Of a stretch of DNA of 16,701 bases, positions 7,512-14,332 are shown in pieces; the first letter of the stretch is position 1, and each line of letters starts with the position of its first letter. This stretch comes from an uncultured Butyricicoccus sp. (GTDB lineage: Bacteria; Bacillota; Clostridia; Oscillospirales; Butyricicoccaceae). A program made the position numbers and the translations under genes. The stretch is taken from NCBI GenBank assembly GCA_910584935.1, contig CAJUDU010000056.1, positions 1 to 16,701 on the forward strand, written 5' to 3'. The notes below the pieces were generated by a model that saw nothing but the letters and a program-made list of their open reading frames with translations, was not told the DNA's origin and made no database searches.

Positions 7512-7888
7512 TGAGGGCGCTTGTATCCATTGCAGGGCATGATATCCCTGACCCGTCAGAATATAATGCAACCACGTCCACGGTGGTAGACAGTGCGCGA
7601 AATGTGCAGGGTGTAATGATCGGCGCGGTTATCCGGGATTCTATGGCGAAAATTGAATGTACATGGAAATACCTTGATGCTGCAAAATGGGCAGAAATCC
7701 TTTCTTTGTTCAATGTGTCATTGGGCGGCTCATTTATCAATGAAGTAACCTTTTTCAATCAGGATACAAATGATTGGCAAAGTCGTAAGATGTATGTCAG
7801 TGATAAAACAGCCGGGATGTATTACCGGGATAAAGAAGGGAATGTCCGTGGGTTTACCGGATGCCGGATTGCTTTGATAGAGGTGTGA
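7511..7888 (+). CDS. Distal tail / baseplate-associated protein (DUF6711-like)
   Basis: A 125-residue protein right after the tape measure gene, a position usually taken by distal tail or baseplate proteins. The sequence reads as a beta-rich domain: ALVSIAGHDIPDPSEYNATTSTVVDSARN, then VIRDSMAKIECTWKYLDAAKWAEILSLF, a GGSFINEVTFFNQDT strand and a C-terminal GFTGCRIALIEV. The middle part resembles small tail proteins classed as DUF6711 in my memory. I cannot test that here. AGGAGG at 7496-7501 with 9-base spacing supports ATG 7511, which overlaps the tape measure stop (TAATG). Confidence 0.65.
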   Translation: MRALVSIAGHDIPDPSEYNATTSTVVDSARNVQGVMIGAVIRDSMAKIECTWKYLDAAKWAEILSLFNVSLGGSFINEVTFFNQDTNDWQSRKMYVSDKTAGMYYRDKEGNVRGFTGCRIALIEV

Positions 7889-7892
7889 ACAA

Positions 7893-9197
7893 ATGCAGAC
7901 AGTCAGCCGTGCATGGAAAGAAAATCAAAAAAGGAATCTGGTATCCGAAGCATTTTTGGAAATTTCCATAGAAGTTGGCGACCCGGATGCACAAGCAGGC
8001 GCGGTATGCACCGATAATGGACATGAACCTTTTTCACAAGTGCAATCAATCACGGATGAAAGTCCCATGCAGCCAATAAAATATGCCGCTTTGGAACCTG
8101 GATTATGGGTGTTGGATGGTACACACAAGCTGCTGGAAGCTATGGAACCTCCCCCGCCAATCATCATGTATACTGTTTCTGCAAATGTAGAACCTGCCGG
8201 AAGCGGTACAGTAACAGGTATGGGAACAGTAGAAGATGGGACAGAAATCACATTAACTGCAATCCCGGAGGATGGTTGTGTATTTTCTGGCTGGCAGGAA
8301 AATGGTGAAATTGTCAGTACTGATGCGGAATATACCTTAGCTGTATCCTGCGATAGGATTTTAACTGCGGTATTTACCGTATTGCCCCGTGATTATCCAT
8401 ATTCGGGCGATATTGTCCAAACCGTGCTTCCTGCTGGTAAATATAAGTTGGAAGTTTGGGGCGCACAGGGTGGTTATCGAAATAATACATCCTATGGCGG
8501 CAAAGGTGGTTATGCCTGCGGCGAATTGACTTTATCCGAACCGATAACACTTTTTGTCCGTCCTGGCGCTGCTGGCAATACTGGCGGTGCAGCAGGTGGA
8601 TTTAATGGCGGTGGTAAACGGAGCAGCTATAATGGCGGCGGTGGTGCATCGGATATTCGTATTGGTGTGGATGATTTGAATCATCGTGTAATCGTTGGTG
8701 GTGGCGGTGGTTCAGATGGCGCGGCAAACAAAGCTGGCGGTTATGGCGGCGGTGAATCCGGTCAGGCACGGACGGACAGTTATGGCACGGGTGGCTTTGC
8801 TGGTACACAAACCGGGGTTTCTAATACATCATGGCAGACAGATACGCCATCTGAAAATACTGCGGCACAGGAAGATGCTTATGCCGGGTTTGGTTTTGGC
8901 GGGAATGGTATTTCCGCCAGCAATGGGCATGGCGGTGCAGGTGGCGGCGGCTGGTATGGCGGCTCTGGTACAAAACCGGATAGTTCCGGGGATGATGACC
9001 GTGGCGGTGGCGGCGGTTCCGGATTCGTTTGGACAGGCAATGCTGTGCCGGATGGGTTTGCACTTGATGCAGCATATCAGTTAGAAAATACACAGTTATT
9101 GAACGGTAATCAGAAATTCCTTTCCCCCGAAAATGTGTCCGAAACTGGACATAGTGGGGATGGATATGTCCGGATTACACCAATCAGCGAAACATAA
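7893..9197 (+). CDS. Chimeric tail protein: hub N-terminus, InlB-like repeat, glycine-rich adhesin domain
   Basis: A 434-residue protein with three parts. Residues 1-~82 (MQTVSRAWKENQKRNL..., YAALEPGLWVLDGTHKLL) resemble the N-terminus of clostridial phage tail-hub proteins. After a Pro-rich joint (EPPPP, 85-89), residues ~92-162 form an InlB B-repeat/'bacterial repeat' domain (SANVEPAGSGTVTG..., GWQENGE, AVF). Residues ~167-430 are a glycine-rich domain with the family's signs: KLEVWGAQGG, GGASDIR, GGGG runs, and a closing GDGYVRITP. Such domains can pack as polyglycine II helices, as known for the adhesin gp38 of Salmonella phage S16 and the ALK/LTK receptors. GAGGTG at 7880-7885 supports ATG 7893. 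A role in surface binding is inferred. Confidence 0.78.
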   Translation: MQTVSRAWKENQKRNLVSEAFLEISIEVGDPDAQAGAVCTDNGHEPFSQVQSITDESPMQPIKYAALEPGLWVLDGTHKLLEAMEPPPPIIMYTVSANVEPAGSGTVTGMGTVEDGTEITLTAIPEDGCVFSGWQENGEIVSTDAEYTLAVSCDRILTAVFTVLPRDYPYSGDIVQTVLPAGKYKLEVWGAQGGYRNNTSYGGKGGYACGELTLSEPITLFVRPGAAGNTGGAAGGFNGGGKRSSYNGGGGASDIRIGVDDLNHRVIVGGGGGSDGAANKAGGYGGGESGQARTDSYGTGGFAGTQTGVSNTSWQTDTPSENTAAQEDAYAGFGFGGNGISASNGHGGAGGGGWYGGSGTKPDSSGDDDRGGGGGSGFVWTGNAVPDGFALDAAYQLENTQLLNGNQKFLSPENVSETGHSGDGYVRITPISET

Positions 9198-9210
9198 AGG
9201 GGGATGAAAT

Positions 9211-10554
9211 GTGCAGCAGGAAACAGGATATTTTGGGTATACCAGTGCATGGCTTTGTGATGCGGATGGCTGTTTTGAAACCATTCCTGTTGTCACGTTT
9301 GATTTTCCTAGGGTGTTAGATGGTTGGATTCCCGGCTTGACCATTACATGGTCAACAGCCTATGGAGAATGGGCAACACAATTCCGGATAACAGCTTACA
9401 ACAGTGAAAATGTTGTTTTTAGCCGTGTGGTAGACAATGATAATCTGGTAACAGTAATGGAAGGGGATATTCAAGTATATACCAAAATAACACTTAAAAT
9501 CCTTAAATGGAGTGTACCACTGCGCAGGGCAAGGCTGGAATCTATTGTTTTCGGTATTGAAAAAACTTATGGCAAGTCTGAAATTATGGATTATACTGCA
9601 ACAATGTCCGTCAATCCGTTGTCCGCTGAACTGCCAAAATCAGAAATCAAGTTTGGGATTAAAAATCTGGATGGAAAATATAATCCAGATAATCCGGCGG
9701 GAGCAGAAAAATATCTGATGGAACGGCAGCGGGTTTCTGTAAAATATGGTTATCAGCTTGAGGATACTGTGGAATGGATACCCGGCGGGATATTTTATCT
9801 CAGCGAATGGGTAACACCACAAAATGGGATTACCGCGACATTTACTGCCCGTGACGCACTGGAATTTATGACTGATATTTATACCAGTGAAACATCCGGG
9901 ACATTATATAAAATCGCAAATGCAGCCTTTGAACAAGCAAATTTGCCGTCATTGGATGGCGGTAGAAAATGTTGGGAAATCCATCCTTATTTACAGCATA
10001 TCCTTGTACCAGAACCTGTGGATTTGAAAGATGATACCATTGCAGAAGTGTTGCAATGTGTGGCAAATGCGGCTTGTTGTGTGCTGTATCAGGATAGATA
10101 TGGGGTATTCCATATCAAACCATTGGCAATGCAAACTGTAGATTATGCGATTGACCGTTTTAACAGTTATTCGGATTCCGAATTGGTGCTTAGCAAGCCG
10201 TTAAAAGCTGTGGATATTAACCGTGGAAGATATATTTTGCCAGTGAACCGGAATGGGGAAACACAACCGATTACAAATCCGTTTATTACTTCCGAACAAG
10301 CGCCTGTTGTTGCGGATTGGGTTTCACAGTATTTAACAAATAGACGTACCTTATCCGGGGCTTTTCGTGCTGACCCACGGCTTGACCCTTTGGATATTAT
10401 TACAAACACAAACCGTTTCTCTGAATCCCATGTGATAGTTACCGAAGTAAAGTTTTCTTACAATGGTGCATTTGGCGGTAGTTATAAAGGACGGGGAACG
10501 GATAAAATCCGGGATAATTATTGTGCTGGGGAAGTCTATGCTGGGGAGGTGTGA
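9211..10554 (+). CDS. Tail hub / baseplate protein, probably C-terminal part of a split gene
   Basis: A 447-residue protein resembling phage tail-hub (gp27/Tal-type) proteins: ETGYFGYTSAWLCDADGCF, a GLTITWSTAYGEWATQFRI domain, an AELPKSEIKFGIKNLDGKYNPDNP motif typical of hub cores, EWVTPQNGITATFTARDALEFM, and a C-terminal RADPRLDPLDIIT segment. Its N-terminus looks internal rather than terminal: the expected LWVLDGT segment is found instead at the front of the preceding gene. GTG 9211 has a good ribosome binding site (AAAGGGGG, 9196-9203). The last codons CAGEVYAGEV contain the GGGGAGG that serves the next gene. Confidence 0.78.
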   Translation: MQQETGYFGYTSAWLCDADGCFETIPVVTFDFPRVLDGWIPGLTITWSTAYGEWATQFRITAYNSENVVFSRVVDNDNLVTVMEGDIQVYTKITLKILKWSVPLRRARLESIVFGIEKTYGKSEIMDYTATMSVNPLSAELPKSEIKFGIKNLDGKYNPDNPAGAEKYLMERQRVSVKYGYQLEDTVEWIPGGIFYLSEWVTPQNGITATFTARDALEFMTDIYTSETSGTLYKIANAAFEQANLPSLDGGRKCWEIHPYLQHILVPEPVDLKDDTIAEVLQCVANAACCVLYQDRYGVFHIKPLAMQTVDYAIDRFNSYSDSELVLSKPLKAVDINRGRYILPVNRNGETQPITNPFITSEQAPVVADWVSQYLTNRRTLSGAFRADPRLDPLDIITNTNRFSESHVIVTEVKFSYNGAFGGSYKGRGTDKIRDNYCAGEVYAGEV

Positions 10555-10559
10555 ACTGG

Positions 10560-11081
10560 GTGCAACATATCATGGAAACACTGGTAACAGACCGGACAGC
10601 GGAAGATGTCCGGCAGCGGACGGCTAAAGGTACATATAACATTTTCGATATGAACAGGGTAGAAGCTGTGACCGCATATCTGGCAGGACTTATGGTTGCT
10701 TTACCGGAAGAATTAAGGGCATATGCGGAAGAATTGGGTGTAGAATGGCATCCGGCTTATGATGTGCCGTATGACCCGGAAGATTTTTTGTTATCCGTGA
10801 AAACCGACTGGGATGTGTTGGATATCCCGGATTCAGAAGACAGCAGGCGGTATTTGGATAATATCCGTGCATTATGCGGAGGTTTGGAAAGCAATGCGGA
10901 AACCTTGCCGCTGTCACTGGATTGCCTGTTTTATCAGGATGCAAATGCAATCGAAAACTGCTTGAAACAAGCAGCAGCCATGTTTTTCAGGATGAAACGA
11001 GAACATATCCGGCAACTATCTGGAACAGTGGACGCATGGATACGTACAGGAGAACTTTATGCAGGGGAGATGATAACATGA
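10560..11081 (+). CDS. Baseplate/fibre-linked protein of unknown function
   Basis: About 173 residues. It is common next to fibre genes in clostridial prophages but I know no assigned function. Visible segments: LVTDRTAEDVRQRTAKGTYNIFDMNRVEAVTAYL near the N-terminus, a form (T-x-Y-N-x-x-D-x-N-R-x-E) that recurs in tail proteins, an EWHPAYDVPYDPEDFLLSVKTDWDVLDIPDSED middle part, and a C-terminal helical IKQAA-free MKREHIRQLSGTVDAW region. The frame is open from TTG 10521, but GGGGAGG at 10543-10549 with 10-base spacing makes GTG 10560 the best start. It ends GELYAGEMIT, where the GGGGAG (11064-11069) is the ribosome binding site of the next gene. The stop overlaps that gene's ATG (ATGA). Confidence 0.68.
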   Translation: MQHIMETLVTDRTAEDVRQRTAKGTYNIFDMNRVEAVTAYLAGLMVALPEELRAYAEELGVEWHPAYDVPYDPEDFLLSVKTDWDVLDIPDSEDSRRYLDNIRALCGGLESNAETLPLSLDCLFYQDANAIENCLKQAAAMFFRMKREHIRQLSGTVDAWIRTGELYAGEMIT

Positions 11082-11557
11082 CAGACCGTGTGCCGACTTA
11101 TCCGGGCAGGGTGAAAATGATTCCTGTGGAAGGTGAAGTAAATACTTATGATATGCAGCGGGCAGACAGTCCGGTGGAGGAAGGTACGCCGCTGAATAAA
11201 GCAAGCCTTTTGCAGGATGCAACTGCCGTGCTTGCCGGGTTGGATAATACTGCTGTACCGAATGATGTGTTTGCAAAGATATTAACCCATTTGCTGAAAT
11301 TGCAGGCTGTGGTGATTCCAGGGGCTGGCTGGACAGGTACGGAAGCACCGTATACGCAAACAGTAAATGTGCCTTATGTCAGCGCGGATGAAACCGAACA
11401 GGGTGTATTTATTGCCCCAGCTGGCGCAAGTATGGCAGAATGGAACCGGATACAAGCCCTTGCCAAAGAACAGCAGACCAATGCGCTTTTGTTTGAAGCA
11501 CAGGAGAAAACTATGGAAGATTTAACGGTATATGTGCTGATTCAGGAGGTGCTTTGA
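11078..11557 (+). CDS. Tail fibre adaptor-like protein
   Basis: A 159-residue protein beginning MTDRVPTYPGRVKMIPVEGEVNTYDMQRADSPVEEGTPLNKASLL. This opening (PTYPGRV...P-x-x-G...YD-x-x-RAD-x-P-x-x-EGTPLN) is a well-known N-terminal module of side-tail-fibre proteins in Bacillota phages, which docks the fibre to the baseplate. The rest (VVIPGAGWTGTEAPYTQTVNVPYVSADETEQGVFIAP) looks like a small beta domain also seen in fibre C-termini. Usually this module is joined to a long fibre; here it stands alone and is followed by a separate propeller protein, so it may act as adaptor. ATG 11078 is the supported start, although the frame is open from much further upstream. Confidence 0.78.
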   Translation: MTDRVPTYPGRVKMIPVEGEVNTYDMQRADSPVEEGTPLNKASLLQDATAVLAGLDNTAVPNDVFAKILTHLLKLQAVVIPGAGWTGTEAPYTQTVNVPYVSADETEQGVFIAPAGASMAEWNRIQALAKEQQTNALLFEAQEKTMEDLTVYVLIQEVL

Positions 11558-12777
11558 TGGCGATTATCAATCCGGTAGTTTATGGGGCAGGTGGTTTGAA
11601 AGCGGAACTGGTTATCAGTTTTGAGAATGGTGCAGTTGTTACCGCAACCAATGGGGATACTGTCTTACGGGCAACAGTAAATAATAAAACCGCGAAAATC
11701 AAGCTGACGAAACCTGGTGACTGGACAATTACGGCGGTGTTAGGGGAGAGGACAACAATCCCACAGGTGATAACTGTTCTTGAAGAATATCCTGTGACTT
11801 TACTGTTAGACCCGATAATTAGTAAATATCCAGCGAATCCTGCATTATCTGTGGGAAGGACTATGTTGGGGGCAACAACTGTAGGAAATCATGTGTTGTT
11901 TGGTGGTGGATTTAATGCTAACTTATCCGTTACAGAGCGTGCAGAAGTGGATGCCTATGATAATACATTAACACGCTCATCAGTAACGAGTTTATCGAAA
12001 GCGACTATCGATGTGGCGGCTGGGACTGTAGGGGATAATGCGGTATTTGGTGGTGACCAATTAGTAAATGCGTATAATGTGAATTTGGTACGTACGATTC
12101 CCGTAGGATTTAGTGTACCTCATATAGGTCCTGCCGTAACTGATGTGGGAAACCATCTATTGTTTGCTGGTGGAGGAACTACAGTCAACGGCGTTGAACA
12201 GAATAAGGCAGAGGTAGAGGCTTATGACCAGCAGCTTACACATTCAGTGATAACATCCCTTAGTGCAAATCGTAGGGATTTAGCGGCAACTTCTGTAGGT
12301 GAATTTGCATTAATTGCAGGCGGTTATAACGGCTATGCACTAAACACTGTTGACGCATATAATCAAAATCTTACTCGTATGATACCAACAGCAATGACTA
12401 CATCTCGTTATGACTTATCAGCAACTCATGTGGGTGGATTTGCGTTATTCGCTGATGGATATAATGGAAGCTATCCTCACTCTGCTGATGTATATGACCA
12501 AACACTTACTAGGTTAACACCTTTAGACATGAAGTGGAACTATCGTAGCCAGAAAGCACTTAATTTTAGCAACCGGGCTATATTTGCTAATAATGTAGAA
12601 TTAGAGGCTTACGATGTAACACTTACGAGAACACTTGTAAACAATGGATTAAGCATCTCACGTACTGATTATGCGGCGGCTGTTGTTGGAAATTTCGCTT
12701 TATTCGGAGGAGGATATCATTATACTAGCACATCAGTCTATTACGATGTAATAGATGTTTATATGGTTACGCAATAA
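11557..12777 (+). CDS. Kelch-like seven-bladed propeller protein, probable receptor-binding protein
   Basis: A 406-residue protein. Residues 1-~85 form a beta domain (KAELVISFENGAVVTATNG, KPGDWTITAVLGERT). Residues ~97-406 hold seven repeats of about 40-50 residues, each with an [RN]-x-D-x-x-A-x-x-VG-x-x-x-LFGGG core and an A-Y-[DN]-x-x-L-T-R end, the Kelch pattern. Seven repeats suit a closed seven-bladed propeller. Tail-tip propellers commonly bind sugars, so host recognition is inferred from the location. AGGAGG (11544-11549) with 7-base spacing favours ATG 11557 over TTG 11554. Codon use is visibly more AT-rich (many A/T third positions) from about 11820 than in the flanking genes, suggesting module exchange. 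Confidence 0.8.
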   Translation: MAIINPVVYGAGGLKAELVISFENGAVVTATNGDTVLRATVNNKTAKIKLTKPGDWTITAVLGERTTIPQVITVLEEYPVTLLLDPIISKYPANPALSVGRTMLGATTVGNHVLFGGGFNANLSVTERAEVDAYDNTLTRSSVTSLSKATIDVAAGTVGDNAVFGGDQLVNAYNVNLVRTIPVGFSVPHIGPAVTDVGNHLLFAGGGTTVNGVEQNKAEVEAYDQQLTHSVITSLSANRRDLAATSVGEFALIAGGYNGYALNTVDAYNQNLTRMIPTAMTTSRYDLSATHVGGFALFADGYNGSYPHSADVYDQTLTRLTPLDMKWNYRSQKALNFSNRAIFANNVELEAYDVTLTRTLVNNGLSISRTDYAAAVVGNFALFGGGYHYTSTSVYYDVIDVYMVTQ

Positions 12778-12792
12778 AAGGGAGGAATTATC

Positions 12793-13146
12793 ATGAAATA
12801 TCAAATTTGGGACGGCGTATCCGACATTTACACACCATCAGGGGCGCATTTCACTGCCGCTGAATGGAAAACCCGTTATCCGTGGATTAACATTCCGGGT
12901 GCGAAAATGATTATTACAGCAGGGCTTATCAACGGTGGTGCAGCAATGGAGTTTGAAGCAACGAAAGCAGCTTACATCCGGCAAGGTGCTGCTATCACTG
13001 ACAGCATGACTGATGCGGAAGTCCTTGCAGCGATTGAGGAATTTGAAAACAATCCACCGGGTGCAGGAGAACCAACTGTAGAGGAACGCACAGTAGCTGC
13101 ACTGGAATTTCTGGCAATGAGCAACCTGCCAGATGAAACAGCATAA
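12793..13146 (+). CDS. Small fibre-associated protein, function unknown
   Basis: A 117-residue protein starting MKYQIWDGVSDIYTPSGAHFTAAEWKTRYPWINIPGAKMII. Similar proteins occur after fibre genes and before XkdX in clostridial prophages, but I know no function. It has a compact N-terminal alpha/beta part, a helix (MEFEATKAAYIRQGAAITDSM) and an acidic C-terminal tail (DAEVLAAIEEFENNPPGAGEPTVEER), so it could be a fibre chaperone or a small virion part. Strong ribosome binding site AGGGAGGAA at 12779-12787. Its codon use is like the main phage genes, not like the AT-rich propeller before it. Confidence 0.62.
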   Translation: MKYQIWDGVSDIYTPSGAHFTAAEWKTRYPWINIPGAKMIITAGLINGGAAMEFEATKAAYIRQGAAITDSMTDAEVLAAIEEFENNPPGAGEPTVEERTVAALEFLAMSNLPDETA

Positions 13147-13161
13147 GGGAGGATATTTGTC

Positions 13162-13290
13162 ATGAATTTTAACACAATCAAGCAGAATTATGAACGCAAG
13201 CTATGGGGCAAAGCCATGGTGAAAATGGCTGTTCAGAAGGGTGTTATCACCAAAGAACAGTATACAGAAATCACCGGAGAAAAAATGTAA
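13162..13290 (+). CDS. xkdX: XkdX family protein
   Basis: A 42-residue peptide, MNFNTIKQNYERKLW...KGVITKEQYTEITGEKM. It matches the XkdX family found in PBSX-like and many other Bacillota prophages after the tail fibre genes: a short helical peptide with a YERKLW part followed by G-V-I-T-x-x-[QE]-Y-x-x-I-T-G. The function is unknown. A GGGAGG ribosome binding site (13148-13153) precedes ATG 13162 by 8 bases. It ends the structural part of the operon; a long hairpin and the holin candidates follow. Confidence 0.88.
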   Translation: MNFNTIKQNYERKLWGKAMVKMAVQKGVITKEQYTEITGEKM

Positions 13291-13299
13291 CCAATTCAT

Positions 13300-13329
13300 A
13301 TGGGATTGCCCTTTTCGGGGCAATCTCAT
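13300..13329 (+). terminator. Strong hairpin without U-tract between xkdX and the holin genes
   Basis: Twelve pairs can form between 13300-13311 (ATGGGATTGCCC) and 13318-13329 (GGGCAATCTCAT), with one G-T wobble and a six-base loop TTTTCG. The sequence after it (GGGTTTCCTGCC) lacks a run of T, so it is not a standard intrinsic terminator. It could be a partial or factor-dependent terminator, an RNA processing site, or a stability element separating tail and lysis messages. Confidence 0.5.
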
Positions 13330-13369
13330 GGGTTTCCTGCCTATAGGGTAGGGGAGGTGAATTATCACA

Positions 13370-13651
13370 ATGGAAGTAACTATTAATGCAGATATGATAA
13401 TCAAGACAGCTTCCGTTTTAACAGCATTAGGTGTGCTGGGCAGTATTGTTATCTGGGGCTTTAAGTTTGTGGCACGCATTAAGCAGCAGGAAAAGGAGCT
13501 TGCTGCGATCCGCAGGGAACAAACACTGATTTGTTATGGCATTTCGGCTTGCCTGAAAGGGCTGAAAGAACAGGGCTGTAATGGTCCGGTGACAGATGCG
13601 CTGGACAAGCTGGAAAAGCATTTGAATTTGGCAGCGCATGAGGATGAATGA
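13370..13651 (+). CDS. Small membrane protein, holin-like (XhlA-like position)
   Basis: A 93-residue protein with one clear membrane segment (about residues 9-31, MIIKTASVLTALGVLGSIVIWGF), then a charged helix (KQQEKELAAIRREQ) and a C-terminal part (LICYGISACLKGLKEQGCNGPVTDALDKLEKHLN) that I know as a recurring pattern in clostridial prophage proteins next to holins. These are often mis-annotated as transporters. By position and by its single membrane segment it may be a holin partner (XhlA-like) that anchors endolysin or regulates timing. Ribosome binding site GGGGAGGTGA at 13351-13360. The function is inferred. Confidence 0.68.
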   Translation: MEVTINADMIIKTASVLTALGVLGSIVIWGFKFVARIKQQEKELAAIRREQTLICYGISACLKGLKEQGCNGPVTDALDKLEKHLNLAAHEDE

Positions 13652-13664
13652 AAGGAAGGTACAT

Positions 13665-13946
13665 ATGGAGAATTTAGGGTTTACAGCAATCCCGGCAATT
13701 ACAGTGATTTGTTATCTGATTGCACAGATTGTAAAGGCAATCACAGTCGATAATAAATGGCTGCCCATTGTATGCGGTATCGCTGGCGCGGTGCTGGGCG
13801 TTGCCGCGATGTATATCATGCCGGATTTTGCCGCGACAGATTATATTTCCGCGGTGGCGGTTGGCATCGTGTCTGGGCTGGCTGCAACTGGCGTGCATCA
13901 GGTGGCAAAACAACTTCAGGGAAAAAATCAGGAGGAGAGAAAATGA
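13665..13946 (+). CDS. Phage holin (Hol44/phage_holin_5-like)
   Basis: A 93-residue protein with three likely membrane segments: about 5-22 (GFTAIPAITVICYLIAQI), 33-51 (LPIVCGIAGAVLGVAAMYI) and 62-80 (ISAVAVGIVSGLAATGVHQ), ending in a charged tail (KQLQGKNQEERK). The order and the D-[KN]-W-[IL]-P-[IV]-x-C-G, M-P-D-F-x-A-x-D and A-V-G-I-V-S-G-L-A-A-T-G segments are those of a common holin family in Bacillota phages. Holins open the membrane at a set time so that endolysin reaches the wall. GGAAGG at 13654-13659 favours ATG 13665 over the in-frame upstream ATG 13638. The stop overlaps ATG 13943 (ATGA). Confidence 0.82.
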   Translation: MENLGFTAIPAITVICYLIAQIVKAITVDNKWLPIVCGIAGAVLGVAAMYIMPDFAATDYISAVAVGIVSGLAATGVHQVAKQLQGKNQEERK

Positions 13947-14332
13947 AGAAAACCGTTGTCTTTGATTTTGACGGCGTAATTCACAGCTATTCCAGTGGGT
14001 GGAAAGGTGAATCGAACATCCCTGACCCGCCTGTTCCCGGAATTGATTTGGCGTTGAAAGAAGTACATGATGCTGGATACGAGGTTGTTGTGGTTTCTAC
14101 GCGATGTTCTTCCCTTGCTGGTAAAACGGCAATTGAAAACTGGCTGGATATGTATGGTCTTGACCAATATGTGGACAGGGTGTGCAAGGAAAAGCCACCA
14201 GCGATTGTGTATATCGACGATAGGGCAATCTGTTTTGATGGACATCCGGAAACGCTTCTGGATAAAATTGAACGGTTCCAGCCGTGGAACAAACGATTTA
14301 CGAAAGGGCTGAAAGCTGATGATAGAAAATAA
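13943..14332 (+). CDS. HAD-superfamily phosphatase-like protein
   Basis: A 129-residue protein with HAD motif I at residues 8-12 (DFDGV; D8 nucleophile, D10 acid/base), motif II VVSTR (T about residue 55) and motif IV YIDDRA (residues ~92-97). There is no large cap domain, so it is a small cap-less type acting on an extended substrate or nucleotide. It lies between holin and endolysin, overlapping both (ATGA with the holin, 14 bases with the endolysin). Related cap-less HAD proteins sit in lysis cassettes of many clostridial phages with unknown role. GGAGGAG at 13931-13937 is its ribosome binding site. Substrate not predictable from the sequence. Confidence 0.8.
   Translation: MKKTVVFDFDGVIHSYSSGWKGESNIPDPPVPGIDLALKEVHDAGYEVVVVSTRCSSLAGKTAIENWLDMYGLDQYVDRVCKEKPPAIVYIDDRAICFDGHPETLLDKIERFQPWNKRFTKGLKADDRK

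Noticed and set aside
8602..9093. Open frames on both strands in the glycine-rich region
   Set aside because: GGC/GGT-rich coding sequence produces His/Pro- or Val/Ala-rich shadow frames. None has a plausible start site.
10874..11077. Long upstream extension of the fibre adaptor frame
   Set aside because: It overlaps the preceding gene out of frame. The family's standard opening (RVPTYPGRV) and the GGGGAG site both point to ATG 11078.
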